20,968 nucleotides of DNA from a virus. The stretch is from the IMG/VR virus record IMGVR_UViG_3300021137_000121, positions 1-20,968 of that record; one strand, given 5' to 3'. The notes beneath the pieces are model-generated. The model saw nothing but the letters and a program-made list of their open reading frames with translations, was not told where the DNA came from and did no database searches. Below are positions 14,317 to 20,968 of the stretch, piece by piece (within the stretch, counting starts at the first letter, position 1; the number at the start of each line of letters is the position of its first letter). A program made the translations under genes and the position numbers.

Positions 14317-15423
14317 ATGTTTCAGCTTAAGGACATGATTTCTATTAGCGCAGGTATGATAAACCGCGCTAAAGCAACACAGGCAAAGATAACTGATTTT
14401 AATATAGGCTCTGTTGCAAGGACGATGCTTGAATCGTCGGCGATTGAAGTTGAACAGTTTTATCAGCGTATGTTTTACGGAATCCTTGAAGCTATTCCGA
14501 CAGCCATTTATTTAGGCTTTAATTTTACAATGATTCAGCCTACTGAGGCTCAGGGTCTAGTTACCATTAATTTTGCTGGACCTATAGTAAGTGCCTTTAC
14601 TATTCCGGCTGGAACTATTTTTGTAAATTCATCTAATGCTGTTACTTATTTATCAGTTCAAGATACCTCTGTTGGGCTGGGCGTCACTACCATTAACGTA
14701 CTAGTTCAATGCTCTCAAGCAGGCTCGGCAGGCAATGCGCCTTATGGGGCTATTGATTCAACTCAAAACTATAGCCTGCCAGTTGGTGCAGTAATTATTG
14801 GGAATGCTATTAGTTCGGGTGGAGATGGCGAAACAGACCTAGAGAGACAAGCTCGATTTGCGCAATATATTCAAACTTTAGCAAGAGGCACAAATAGTGC
14901 GGTTGAGTATGGTGCGCGTATGGCGCAAATATTTTCAGCAGATGGCAGTCTTATTGACTATGTAAGTAGGGTGGGGTTTTCAGAAGTACCAGGCACTATG
15001 AGTGTTTATATCTATGGCTCAAACGGCCTTGCCTCACCTGCATTGGTAGCTGATGCTCAAAAAATTATTGATGGTTATTGGGATGCTGCAAGCCAAACTT
15101 TTATAGCAGGATGGAGACCGGTAGGTATACAGGTAATTGTTTTCCCCATGATACAGCAGCCAGTTGATGCTATTTTTACGATAGTGATGTTTTCTGGCGT
15201 GGCCTTAGATACCGCTGTTAAAAATAACATTATGACTGCAATTTCAGCTCAAATTACCTCTGTTTTGCCTAGTTTTGTTTTATATGTTGAAAATATTGAT
15301 GATGCTATTTTAACAGTTGCTGGTGTTCAATCTGTTAGAAACAATATGACTTCTAATATTACTTGTCCATTCAATACTGCATTAGTGATGGGTAATATTG
15401 AAATAATTGAGGGGACTAGCTAA
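14317..15423 (+). CDS. Baseplate assembly protein J-like (gp6/gp47)
   Basis: A 368-residue protein beginning directly after the previous stop (TAA then ATG). The motifs are those of baseplate J: ITDFNIGSVARTMLESSAIEVEQFYQRM near the N-terminus, then QGLVTINFAGP, FTIPAGTIFVNSSNAVTYLS, SAGNAPYGAI, SSGGDGETDLERQARFAQYIQTLARGT, then VEIIEGTS-type C-terminal strands after VLPSFVLYVENIDDAILTVAGVQ. J forms the wedge core that encircles the hub and transmits the contraction signal. Length is in the normal range (about 300-390). Its stop overlaps the next start as TAATG. Confidence 0.9.
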   Translation: MFQLKDMISISAGMINRAKATQAKITDFNIGSVARTMLESSAIEVEQFYQRMFYGILEAIPTAIYLGFNFTMIQPTEAQGLVTINFAGPIVSAFTIPAGTIFVNSSNAVTYLSVQDTSVGLGVTTINVLVQCSQAGSAGNAPYGAIDSTQNYSLPVGAVIIGNAISSGGDGETDLERQARFAQYIQTLARGTNSAVEYGARMAQIFSADGSLIDYVSRVGFSEVPGTMSVYIYGSNGLASPALVADAQKIIDGYWDAASQTFIAGWRPVGIQVIVFPMIQQPVDAIFTIVMFSGVALDTAVKNNIMTAISAQITSVLPSFVLYVENIDDAILTVAGVQSVRNNMTSNITCPFNTALVMGNIEIIEGTS

Positions 15424-17525
15424 TGGTAGCAACTCGCGAAAGGCTGATAGACAATCTATATAGCGGCCTTGATCCTTCTCCTGATGAAGAAATAGTTTTA
15501 CGGATAGGGCAGGGAGGCAAGCTATCGTGGACGGTTTCTAATGATGTTTTAACTGTAATGGGCGCTAATGGCGCCTTATCTGCATTTAAGCTTAGCAATA
15601 CGACTATTGGTGAGTTAGCTAATTCACTGTCCGATTCATCAATTGATGTTAAGTATATCAATAATGATTTTTTAACGATTAGTGCGGCTGCCATTATTGA
15701 TGGTAGTGGCACTGAGTCAGAAACTAATGGTGATGCGCTTTCTGCTTTTACATCTATTTTATGGGCGTTTATGGACGCCTATGCTGTTGAGCTTGATGCG
15801 GCAAATAGTAATATAGATGAGGCTATTGCTGATCTTTATATCAATAGCGCTACAGGGGAAATTCTTGATATTTGGGGTAAATATTTTGGTGATCCACGTA
15901 ATCTTGGTGAGTCAGATTCAGATTATAGCAAGCGGATTATTATTGATACCTTGCGCCCAAAATCAAATAAATATGCATTAATCAATGCCGCTGATGCGCT
16001 ATCGGGCTCTAAAATTGATATTTATGAGCCTTGGACTGATTTGTTTTTCTTGTCTCAATCTAATCTTGATGATCAACATACTTATGATGGCGATATGTGG
16101 TCGCCTTACGTATTTAGACCTCAGCTCAGAGCGCAGCAAAATATCAAATGGGCTGCTATCACGGCCTTATTTGAAAAGCTTCGTCCTGCAGCTGTTTTTC
16201 AATTGCCTCCAGAGTTTATTCCTGATACCAGAGGCAATGAGGTTAGTGTTAAAGGCTTAGGTATCTCGCAAACTGATGATGTTTTTGTGGGCGCTAGATA
16301 CGCCGACAAAATGAATCTTGATGATTATCATCTGGGTGATCCAGTCATCAATAATTATCGTATGTCAGTTTATGACATCTATGGCATGGGTTTATATAAG
16401 TTAATGCCGATTGGTTGGAATAGCGCCCAAGATCAGCAAGATTATTACTGGAATGGCTCTTGGGATAGCCGTGCATGGGACATATTAGCTTTAGAAAATG
16501 GCTGGAACGGTTTATGGGATGGTCATGAATGGTTTGGAGCTCTTCCGGCTAATGGTTGGGACAATAGGTCATGGAATGATTTATATCCCAGCATAGGGAC
16601 GCCTATTCCAGAGCTGCCTTTAGAATTACATGCAAGGCGCTTATTTGTTCATGCTGATATTGTTTTATCTGATATGGATGAGGGCTTTGGTCATGAACGC
16701 TTTATGTTTACAGGCGGTTGCCAAGTAACGAGAAATGTTCCTGTATTAGATGATTTTCTTTTGTCTGATTTTGATATGGGAACGACTTATGAAGAATTTG
16801 AAGACGTTTATTTAGAAAGTCATATTTTAGGCAATGATGGCACTCAGATGCCTTATTCATTAGGAATAAATGTAAGCAATGAAATAGCTTTGTCAGCTAC
16901 GGTCATAGGCTCTTTAGATTGGAATGGCGCATGGTCTTCGGCATCATGGGACGCTGTAATAGCTGATATTGGCATAACTCATGAAATAGGTTTGTCGGTC
17001 ACGGCTAATGCTATGGCTATTCATGAGCCTTTATATTGGAACAACTTATGGTCGTCTGATACCTGGAGCACTACAACATTATCACATGATTTATTTTGGA
17101 ATGGTTCTTGGTCTACAAGTTCTTGGAATTCAAATGCTTTTAGTTACGGTTTTAATATAGGTTCTTACGATACTTATAGTCTGCAAGGGGCATTTAACAG
17201 CGGCTCAGGGATTAACAGTATTAGTAGTTTTGCTTCTGGCGTTTCCGTTTCAATGTCTCCTGAATACATTAATGCTATGTCAATAGATTATGACTATATT
17301 GAGGATGATTATGTGCTGCCTGATTATACGGTCGGTTACTTTCAGTCAATGAGTTTAGTGCCTTCTGTTGTTGCTGAAACGGTCGTGACAACAGAATACA
17401 TAGAAGTTAATCCAACTAATGGGGCTGTTAGCTTAATGTGGGCTGACAATTGGTCGGTTTATTCTTGGGATTATAGCTCAACCTATTCTGGCATCTGTAT
17501 TACTGTTCAAACGGAGAACAACTAA
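15423..17525 (+). CDS. gpI-like baseplate/tail protein with C-terminal tryptophan repeat extension
   Basis: A 700-residue protein. Residues about 100-285 match the tail protein I/wedge type: FTSILWAFMDAYAVELDAANSNIDEA, GEILDIWGKYFGDPRNLGESDSDYSKRI, LRPKSNKYALINAADAL, YVFRPQL and ALFEKLRPAAVFQLPPEF. Family members normally end near there (about 180-300 residues). Here about 400 more residues follow with at least seven copies of a W-rich motif, consensus W-N-G-x-W-S-x-x-x-W (about residues 341-390, 499-512, 537-575 and 672-684). GpI links the baseplate to fibres, so the extension may itself be a fibre or fibre-attachment region; that is inferred. Composition is low in basic residues and rich in Ser, Trp, Asp and Asn. 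Gene order after J supports gpI. Confidence 0.8.
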   Translation: MVATRERLIDNLYSGLDPSPDEEIVLRIGQGGKLSWTVSNDVLTVMGANGALSAFKLSNTTIGELANSLSDSSIDVKYINNDFLTISAAAIIDGSGTESETNGDALSAFTSILWAFMDAYAVELDAANSNIDEAIADLYINSATGEILDIWGKYFGDPRNLGESDSDYSKRIIIDTLRPKSNKYALINAADALSGSKIDIYEPWTDLFFLSQSNLDDQHTYDGDMWSPYVFRPQLRAQQNIKWAAITALFEKLRPAAVFQLPPEFIPDTRGNEVSVKGLGISQTDDVFVGARYADKMNLDDYHLGDPVINNYRMSVYDIYGMGLYKLMPIGWNSAQDQQDYYWNGSWDSRAWDILALENGWNGLWDGHEWFGALPANGWDNRSWNDLYPSIGTPIPELPLELHARRLFVHADIVLSDMDEGFGHERFMFTGGCQVTRNVPVLDDFLLSDFDMGTTYEEFEDVYLESHILGNDGTQMPYSLGINVSNEIALSATVIGSLDWNGAWSSASWDAVIADIGITHEIGLSVTANAMAIHEPLYWNNLWSSDTWSTTTLSHDLFWNGSWSTSSWNSNAFSYGFNIGSYDTYSLQGAFNSGSGINSISSFASGVSVSMSPEYINAMSIDYDYIEDDYVLPDYTVGYFQSMSLVPSVVAETVVTTEYIEVNPTNGAVSLMWADNWSVYSWDYSSTYSGICITVQTENN
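16446..17480 (+). repeat. Dispersed coding repeats WNGxWSSxxW
   Basis: Copies in order: YYWNGSWDSRAWDIL, NGWNGLWDGHEWFGAL, NGWDNRSWNDL (three in a row near 16446-16590), LDWNGAWSSASWDAV (about 16917), LYWNNLWSSDTWSTT and LFWNGSWSTSSWNSN (about 17034-17135), and MWADNWSVYSWDYSS (about 17437). Three tryptophans at fixed spacing recur, with Asn/Gly turns between them. Other phage tail proteins carry repeats such as xDGxxxLDG in similar places; this looks like an aromatic version of that. Confidence 0.8.
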
Positions 17526-18041
17526 ATGGCAATTTTAACCGCATCCGGTCGCACCGCTATAGCGGCATCAATAGCGGCTCAACCTATACATTTTGCATGG
17601 GGGTCTGGAAGTCCTAGTTGGGATGTTACTCATGTTGCTGAAGATTTTAATGCAACAGGCTTGGTGACTGAAATAGGTCGTCGTCTTGCAACCAGTGTGC
17701 AATATGTTAATCCTGATAATTCGGGCAGCATTGTTGTTCCCGTATTCAATGACGCTTCAGGCAATAGTATCTCTAAAAGCTTTTCGCTTTCAACCGTGCC
17801 TACGCCAAACTTATACATGCGTTTTAATTTTGACTTTACTGATGCGCCTATAGCTACCATTCGTGAAGTAGCTATTTTTGTTGGCACTATAGTAGCTACA
17901 GGTCTTCCGGTAGGTCAGCTTTATTTTACGCCCGATCAACTGGTAAGCTATGGGACTTTATTAGCGCTTGAAAATTTAATAGAGAACATTCAAAGATCAC
18001 CTAACTCAAGACAGTCTTTTGAGTTTGTTCTAACCATATAA
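17526..18041 (+). CDS. Small conserved tail protein, function unknown
   Basis: A 171-residue protein directly after the gpI-like stop, with GGAG 11 bases upstream. The N-terminus (MAILTASGRTAIAASIAAQPIHFAWGSGSPSWD) and the later YMRFNFDFTDAPIATIREVAIFVG followed by GQLYFTPDQL are typical of a short phage tail protein that occurs between gpI-like and fibre genes. It is beta-rich, without membrane segments or cysteines. Its place suggests a fibre adapter or small baseplate-peripheral protein; no enzymatic motif is present. It is followed after 12 bases by the DUF4815 gene. Confidence 0.65.
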   Translation: MAILTASGRTAIAASIAAQPIHFAWGSGSPSWDVTHVAEDFNATGLVTEIGRRLATSVQYVNPDNSGSIVVPVFNDASGNSISKSFSLSTVPTPNLYMRFNFDFTDAPIATIREVAIFVGTIVATGLPVGQLYFTPDQLVSYGTLLALENLIENIQRSPNSRQSFEFVLTI

Positions 18042-18053
18042 TCTGGGGCAATT

Positions 18054-20024
18054 ATGACTAATACAACAATGCCTTATGGTTATTATGATCGATTTGATAT
18101 ATCAAAAGGCTATGAGAAAAATTTATTTGTAGCCGGTGCTGGCCTGCAATCAGCAGAGCTTAATGAGATTCAAGATTACGCAACTCATCAGATTCAAAGT
18201 ATTGGCAATGCAATGTTTCATGATGGCAATGTTATAAAAGATGCGGCCATTATTGTTAATCCTACTACGGGTGTAGTGACTGCTGAAGCTGGCATGATCT
18301 ATATTATGGGCGCTGTAAGAGGCGTTGCGGCGGCTTCATTTACTATTCCTACTGTTGGAGAGATAGCCATTGGTCTTTATTTGCAAGAGACAGTTGTTAC
18401 TGCGCTTGATGATCTGGCTTTACGTGATCCAGCTTCTGGTACTCGAAACTATCAGCAGCCTGGCGCTTCTCGTTTAAAGCGTCAAGTAGTGTGGGGATTT
18501 GTTGGCGACAATCAGTCGGGTGAATTTTATCCTGTTTACACCGTTGTCGATGGCGTGCAAATTTCTAAAATTTCTCCGCCCAATGTCGATCCTATTACAC
18601 AATCTATCGCTAAGTATGATCGTGACTTATCAGGTGGTGACTACATTGTGACTGGCTTTAGCGTCACTATTCAGCCAGATGATAATAATAAACAAAATTA
18701 TTCTATAGCAGCAGGTCGTGCTCGTGTAAATGGTTATGCCGTTGAGCTTAGCACTTCATCGCGCATGGTGTTTGATGCGCAGGCTGATGAGATGTATGTT
18801 GATTCAGAGCCTTATGCCTCTACAACACTGGCTGCACAGCGTATTACTTTGGCACAAGCACCGATTGCCAATATCACTAAAGTGGGTATTACCTCTCAAA
18901 AAACAGCAACCATGACTCATGGTGCTTATAACGGTGCACTTGATCCTCTGCCAGATAATTCAGTTTTAACACTGGTTTCTGTTGTCCAAGGGACTACGAC
19001 CTATGTAGCTGGTACTGATTACAAATTAACTGCCGGTAAAGTAGATTGGTCTTTAACAGGCGCAGAGCCTGCTACTGGATCAACCTATTCTGTCACCTAT
19101 CAATATATGACTTCAGTAGTGCCTACTCTAGTAGATGCTACAGGCTTAACAGTGACAGGAGCTGTTACAGGCTCTTTAATTCTTGTTAGTTATAACTTTT
19201 ATTTGCCTCGTTTTGATCGTATTGCTTTGGCGTCTGATGGCTCTTTTGTCTGGGTTAAGGGCGTTGCTGCTGAATGGAATCCGCAGCCGCCCGCCATATC
19301 AAATTCATTGCTTCCTATTTGCACCATTGCTCAAACTTGGGATGCTAACCGTTCTATCGTCAACGATGGTGTGCGTGTAGTGCCTATGAATGACATTGTG
19401 GCTATGAATGAACGCATTAGTTATGTGCTTGGGCTTGTTGCTCAGCAAGAATTAACAATGGGTATTCATACTCGTGAGGCAGGTGCTAAAAAAGGTTTAT
19501 TTGTTGATCCATTTTTGGATGACTCACAACGAGATGCTGGCACACCGCAAACAGCTGCTGTTATTAACGGCACTTTGAATTTGCCGATATTAGCTGTTGC
19601 TAATAATACAGTTGGAGACATTACTTCCGCAAAATCTTTACCCGCTATTCAGACTGTCGATTTATCCCAAGCTCTAAAAACATCATTTATGCCGGTTAAT
19701 CCGTATATGTCATTTGCTGTGACGCCTGCGGTGATTACATTAACGCCTGCTATTGATGTTTGGACTGAGGTAACGACAAGCTGGGCAGCTCCAGTGACTA
19801 ATTATGTCTATGACAATCATGGTTGGTGGTGGTGGTGGTGGGGCTGGTATGGCTGGGGCTGGCAGACAGTGTCAACAGCAACCAATACGTTGTCTAGCAC
19901 TAGCACGCCCGCACAAACTTTGCGTCAAATTGATATTGATTTTTCAATCTCTGGCTTTGAGGCTAATGAAAACTTAATAGTGACGACTTTTGATGGCATC
20001 ACTATCACGCCTGTAGCGCAGTAG
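18054..20024 (+). CDS. DUF4815 tail protein with poly-tryptophan segment
   Basis: A 656-residue protein with GGGGC before ATG. The N-terminus YYDRFDISKGYEKNLFVAGAGLQSAELNEIQDY, then FHDGNVIKDAAIIVNP and GMIYIMGAVRGV, is diagnostic of DUF4815, a domain of large phage virion proteins at the tail periphery. The middle alternates beta-rich segments. A region near residue 440 (VVPMNDIVAMNERISYVLGLVAQQELTMGIHTREAGAKKGLFVDPF) matches the conserved core. The C-terminal part holds an exceptional aromatic stretch at 591-603: six tryptophans in a row followed by GWYGWGW (nt 19824-19862). Function: fibre base or adhesin support is inferred from position; no experimental role is known to me for this domain. 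Confidence 0.82.
   Translation: MTNTTMPYGYYDRFDISKGYEKNLFVAGAGLQSAELNEIQDYATHQIQSIGNAMFHDGNVIKDAAIIVNPTTGVVTAEAGMIYIMGAVRGVAAASFTIPTVGEIAIGLYLQETVVTALDDLALRDPASGTRNYQQPGASRLKRQVVWGFVGDNQSGEFYPVYTVVDGVQISKISPPNVDPITQSIAKYDRDLSGGDYIVTGFSVTIQPDDNNKQNYSIAAGRARVNGYAVELSTSSRMVFDAQADEMYVDSEPYASTTLAAQRITLAQAPIANITKVGITSQKTATMTHGAYNGALDPLPDNSVLTLVSVVQGTTTYVAGTDYKLTAGKVDWSLTGAEPATGSTYSVTYQYMTSVVPTLVDATGLTVTGAVTGSLILVSYNFYLPRFDRIALASDGSFVWVKGVAAEWNPQPPAISNSLLPICTIAQTWDANRSIVNDGVRVVPMNDIVAMNERISYVLGLVAQQELTMGIHTREAGAKKGLFVDPFLDDSQRDAGTPQTAAVINGTLNLPILAVANNTVGDITSAKSLPAIQTVDLSQALKTSFMPVNPYMSFAVTPAVITLTPAIDVWTEVTTSWAAPVTNYVYDNHGWWWWWWGWYGWGWQTVSTATNTLSSTSTPAQTLRQIDIDFSISGFEANENLIVTTFDGITITPVAQ
19824..19841 (+). 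repeat. TGG triplet run (six Trp codons)
   Basis: Six TGG codons in a row, preceded by GGT and followed by GGC TGG TAT GGC TGG GGC TGG. Each slippage event of three bases would add or remove one tryptophan without a frameshift. Confidence 0.95.
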
Positions 20025-20036
20025 GAGATTATATAA

Positions 20037-20968
20037 ATGACACTTAAAGCAAATTCATTAGGCGCTGTCAGCGGAAAATTTACCATTCCAGCAGGCGTGC
20101 CATCGGGGAATAAGTTAGTTGCCTTTACAGGTGATAAAGGTTCTCATGGCCAGGCCATTTTTACAGGGGAGGGTACCTTAGTCTCTCAAACTTTGCAGCT
20201 TGTGACTACATTAAGCGAAAACTACTGGTGGTGGTATTACGACCCTCTAGCTCAGACCTTTATGGTTAATGCGGATGGTCAATACTCTGCTGTTGAGTTA
20301 TTGGTAGGTGCTGTCGGGAGTTCTGATGTAACTGTGCAAATTCGTACTTGCCAATTAGGATTTCCAACGCAAACTATTTTAGCGACCTCGCGTTTACCTG
20401 CTTCTAGTTTGCTGACGAACGGTGCTTTCACTCAATTCAATTTTGATGCGCCTGTATATCTTACGCAGAATACCGAATATGCCATTGTTGTGCTTTGTGA
20501 TGATGCAACTACAGCTATTGGTGTTGCTGAAATGGGTAAATATGATGTGACTCATGGTCAGTGGGTTACTTCTCAACCTTATACGGTTGGGGTGTTGCTA
20601 TCATCATCTAATGCCTGTACATGGACTGCAAGTCAAGATGTAGATCTTACCTTTAAATTGATTAAATCTAGCTATACGACAACGTCGGCTGATATTGCTT
20701 TAGGTTCAGTTGCACTAGATCATGCGACTGATTTAATGGTTGTTGGTATGGCAACACAACCGACCTCCGCTACAAAAGTCAGCTATAAGTTAACTATGCC
20801 AGATGGCACAGCTTCGGTTGTTTCATCAGGTCAGCCCATACAATTGGCTAATCAAACTAGTGGCTCAATGAAAGTTGATGCCATGATTTTGGGTGATGCT
20901 AATGCTTCGCCTGTTGTTTACCCTGGTGTACAAGTTATTGCTGGCATGGTCATGAGCACAGCCGATTA
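20037..20968 (+). CDS. Tail fibre / peripheral tail protein, 3' end beyond window
   Basis: The frame is open from ATG 20037 to the last base; at least 310 residues are visible. The ribosome-binding site is AGGAG (20023-20027), 9 bases before ATG, overlapping the previous stop region. The protein is beta-rich: an N-terminal GAVSGKFTIPAGVPSGNKLVAFTG strand pair, then ENYWWWYYDPLAQTF with three adjacent tryptophans (residues 64-66). A jelly-roll-like block follows: DVTVQIRTCQLGFPTQTILATS, FNFDAPVYLTQNTEYAIVVLC and SNACTWTASQDVDLTFKL. This pattern is common in proteins encoded right after DUF4815 genes in large phages, and may be carbohydrate-binding. A role in host binding is inferred. Total length and C-terminal receptor-binding part cannot be seen. 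Confidence 0.75.
   Translation, partial: MTLKANSLGAVSGKFTIPAGVPSGNKLVAFTGDKGSHGQAIFTGEGTLVSQTLQLVTTLSENYWWWYYDPLAQTFMVNADGQYSAVELLVGAVGSSDVTVQIRTCQLGFPTQTILATSRLPASSLLTNGAFTQFNFDAPVYLTQNTEYAIVVLCDDATTAIGVAEMGKYDVTHGQWVTSQPYTVGVLLSSSNACTWTASQDVDLTFKLIKSSYTTTSADIALGSVALDHATDLMVVGMATQPTSATKVSYKLTMPDGTASVVSSGQPIQLANQTSGSMKVDAMILGDANASPVVYPGVQVIAGMVMSTAD

Noticed and set aside
1-20968. CRISPR array, insertion sequence, tRNA or rRNA
   Set aside because: No regularly spaced direct repeats, no transposase-like frame with terminal inverted repeats, and no cloverleaf-forming sequence were found on reading both strands.

Overview
This window is part of the late (structural and lysis) region of a contractile-tailed (myovirus-type) bacteriophage or prophage. 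The host is most likely Gram-negative, because the lysis cassette includes an inner-membrane spanin and an embedded outer-membrane lipoprotein spanin. Base composition is moderately AT-rich. No integrase, attachment site, tRNA or host housekeeping gene is visible, so free phage and prophage cannot be told apart, and the host genus cannot be named.

Layout: (1) Positions 1-2661 hold the 3' part of a large polyvalent-type phage protein with a zinc-metallopeptidase-like HEWFH motif. (2) A single reverse-strand gene (3126-2665) encodes a DUF29 family protein and converges on it, leaving only 3 bases between the stop codons. (3) A 157-base divergent intergenic region carries a 13-base element and a hairpin. 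It must contain the start of the forward tail and lysis operon. (4) Positions 3284-6054 encode a probable tail tube protein, then a compact lysis cassette (holin, lytic transglycosylase, i-spanin with nested o-spanin), then two small genes: a membrane coiled-coil protein and a zinc-finger protein. (5) Positions 6066-6657 encode the paired tail assembly chaperones. The second is read only by ribosomal frameshifting, of +1/-2 type rather than the usual -1. (6) Positions 6647-10195 encode the tape measure protein, which has a GH73-like glucosaminidase domain and short tandem repeats near its C-terminus. (7) Positions 10192-15423 encode the baseplate: hub, spike, a LysM/tube-associated type protein, a gpX-LysM/gp25 fusion, and baseplate J. 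A 62-base gap inside this block carries a second copy of the 13-base element, within a hairpin that includes the next start codon. (8) Positions 15423-20968 encode a gpI-like tail protein extended by tryptophan repeats, a small conserved tail protein, a DUF4815 protein with a run of six tryptophans, and the start of a further tail-fibre-type gene cut by the window end.

The forward genes are packed tightly with ATGA, GTGA or TAATG overlaps and near-zero spacers, as expected of co-transcribed late genes. The only two real gaps in the forward series (3187-3283 upstream of the tube gene, and 12504-12565) share the sequence GGTCGTGACAGCA, which makes it a candidate phage regulatory element. No sheath or capsid gene is visible, so these lie outside the window.
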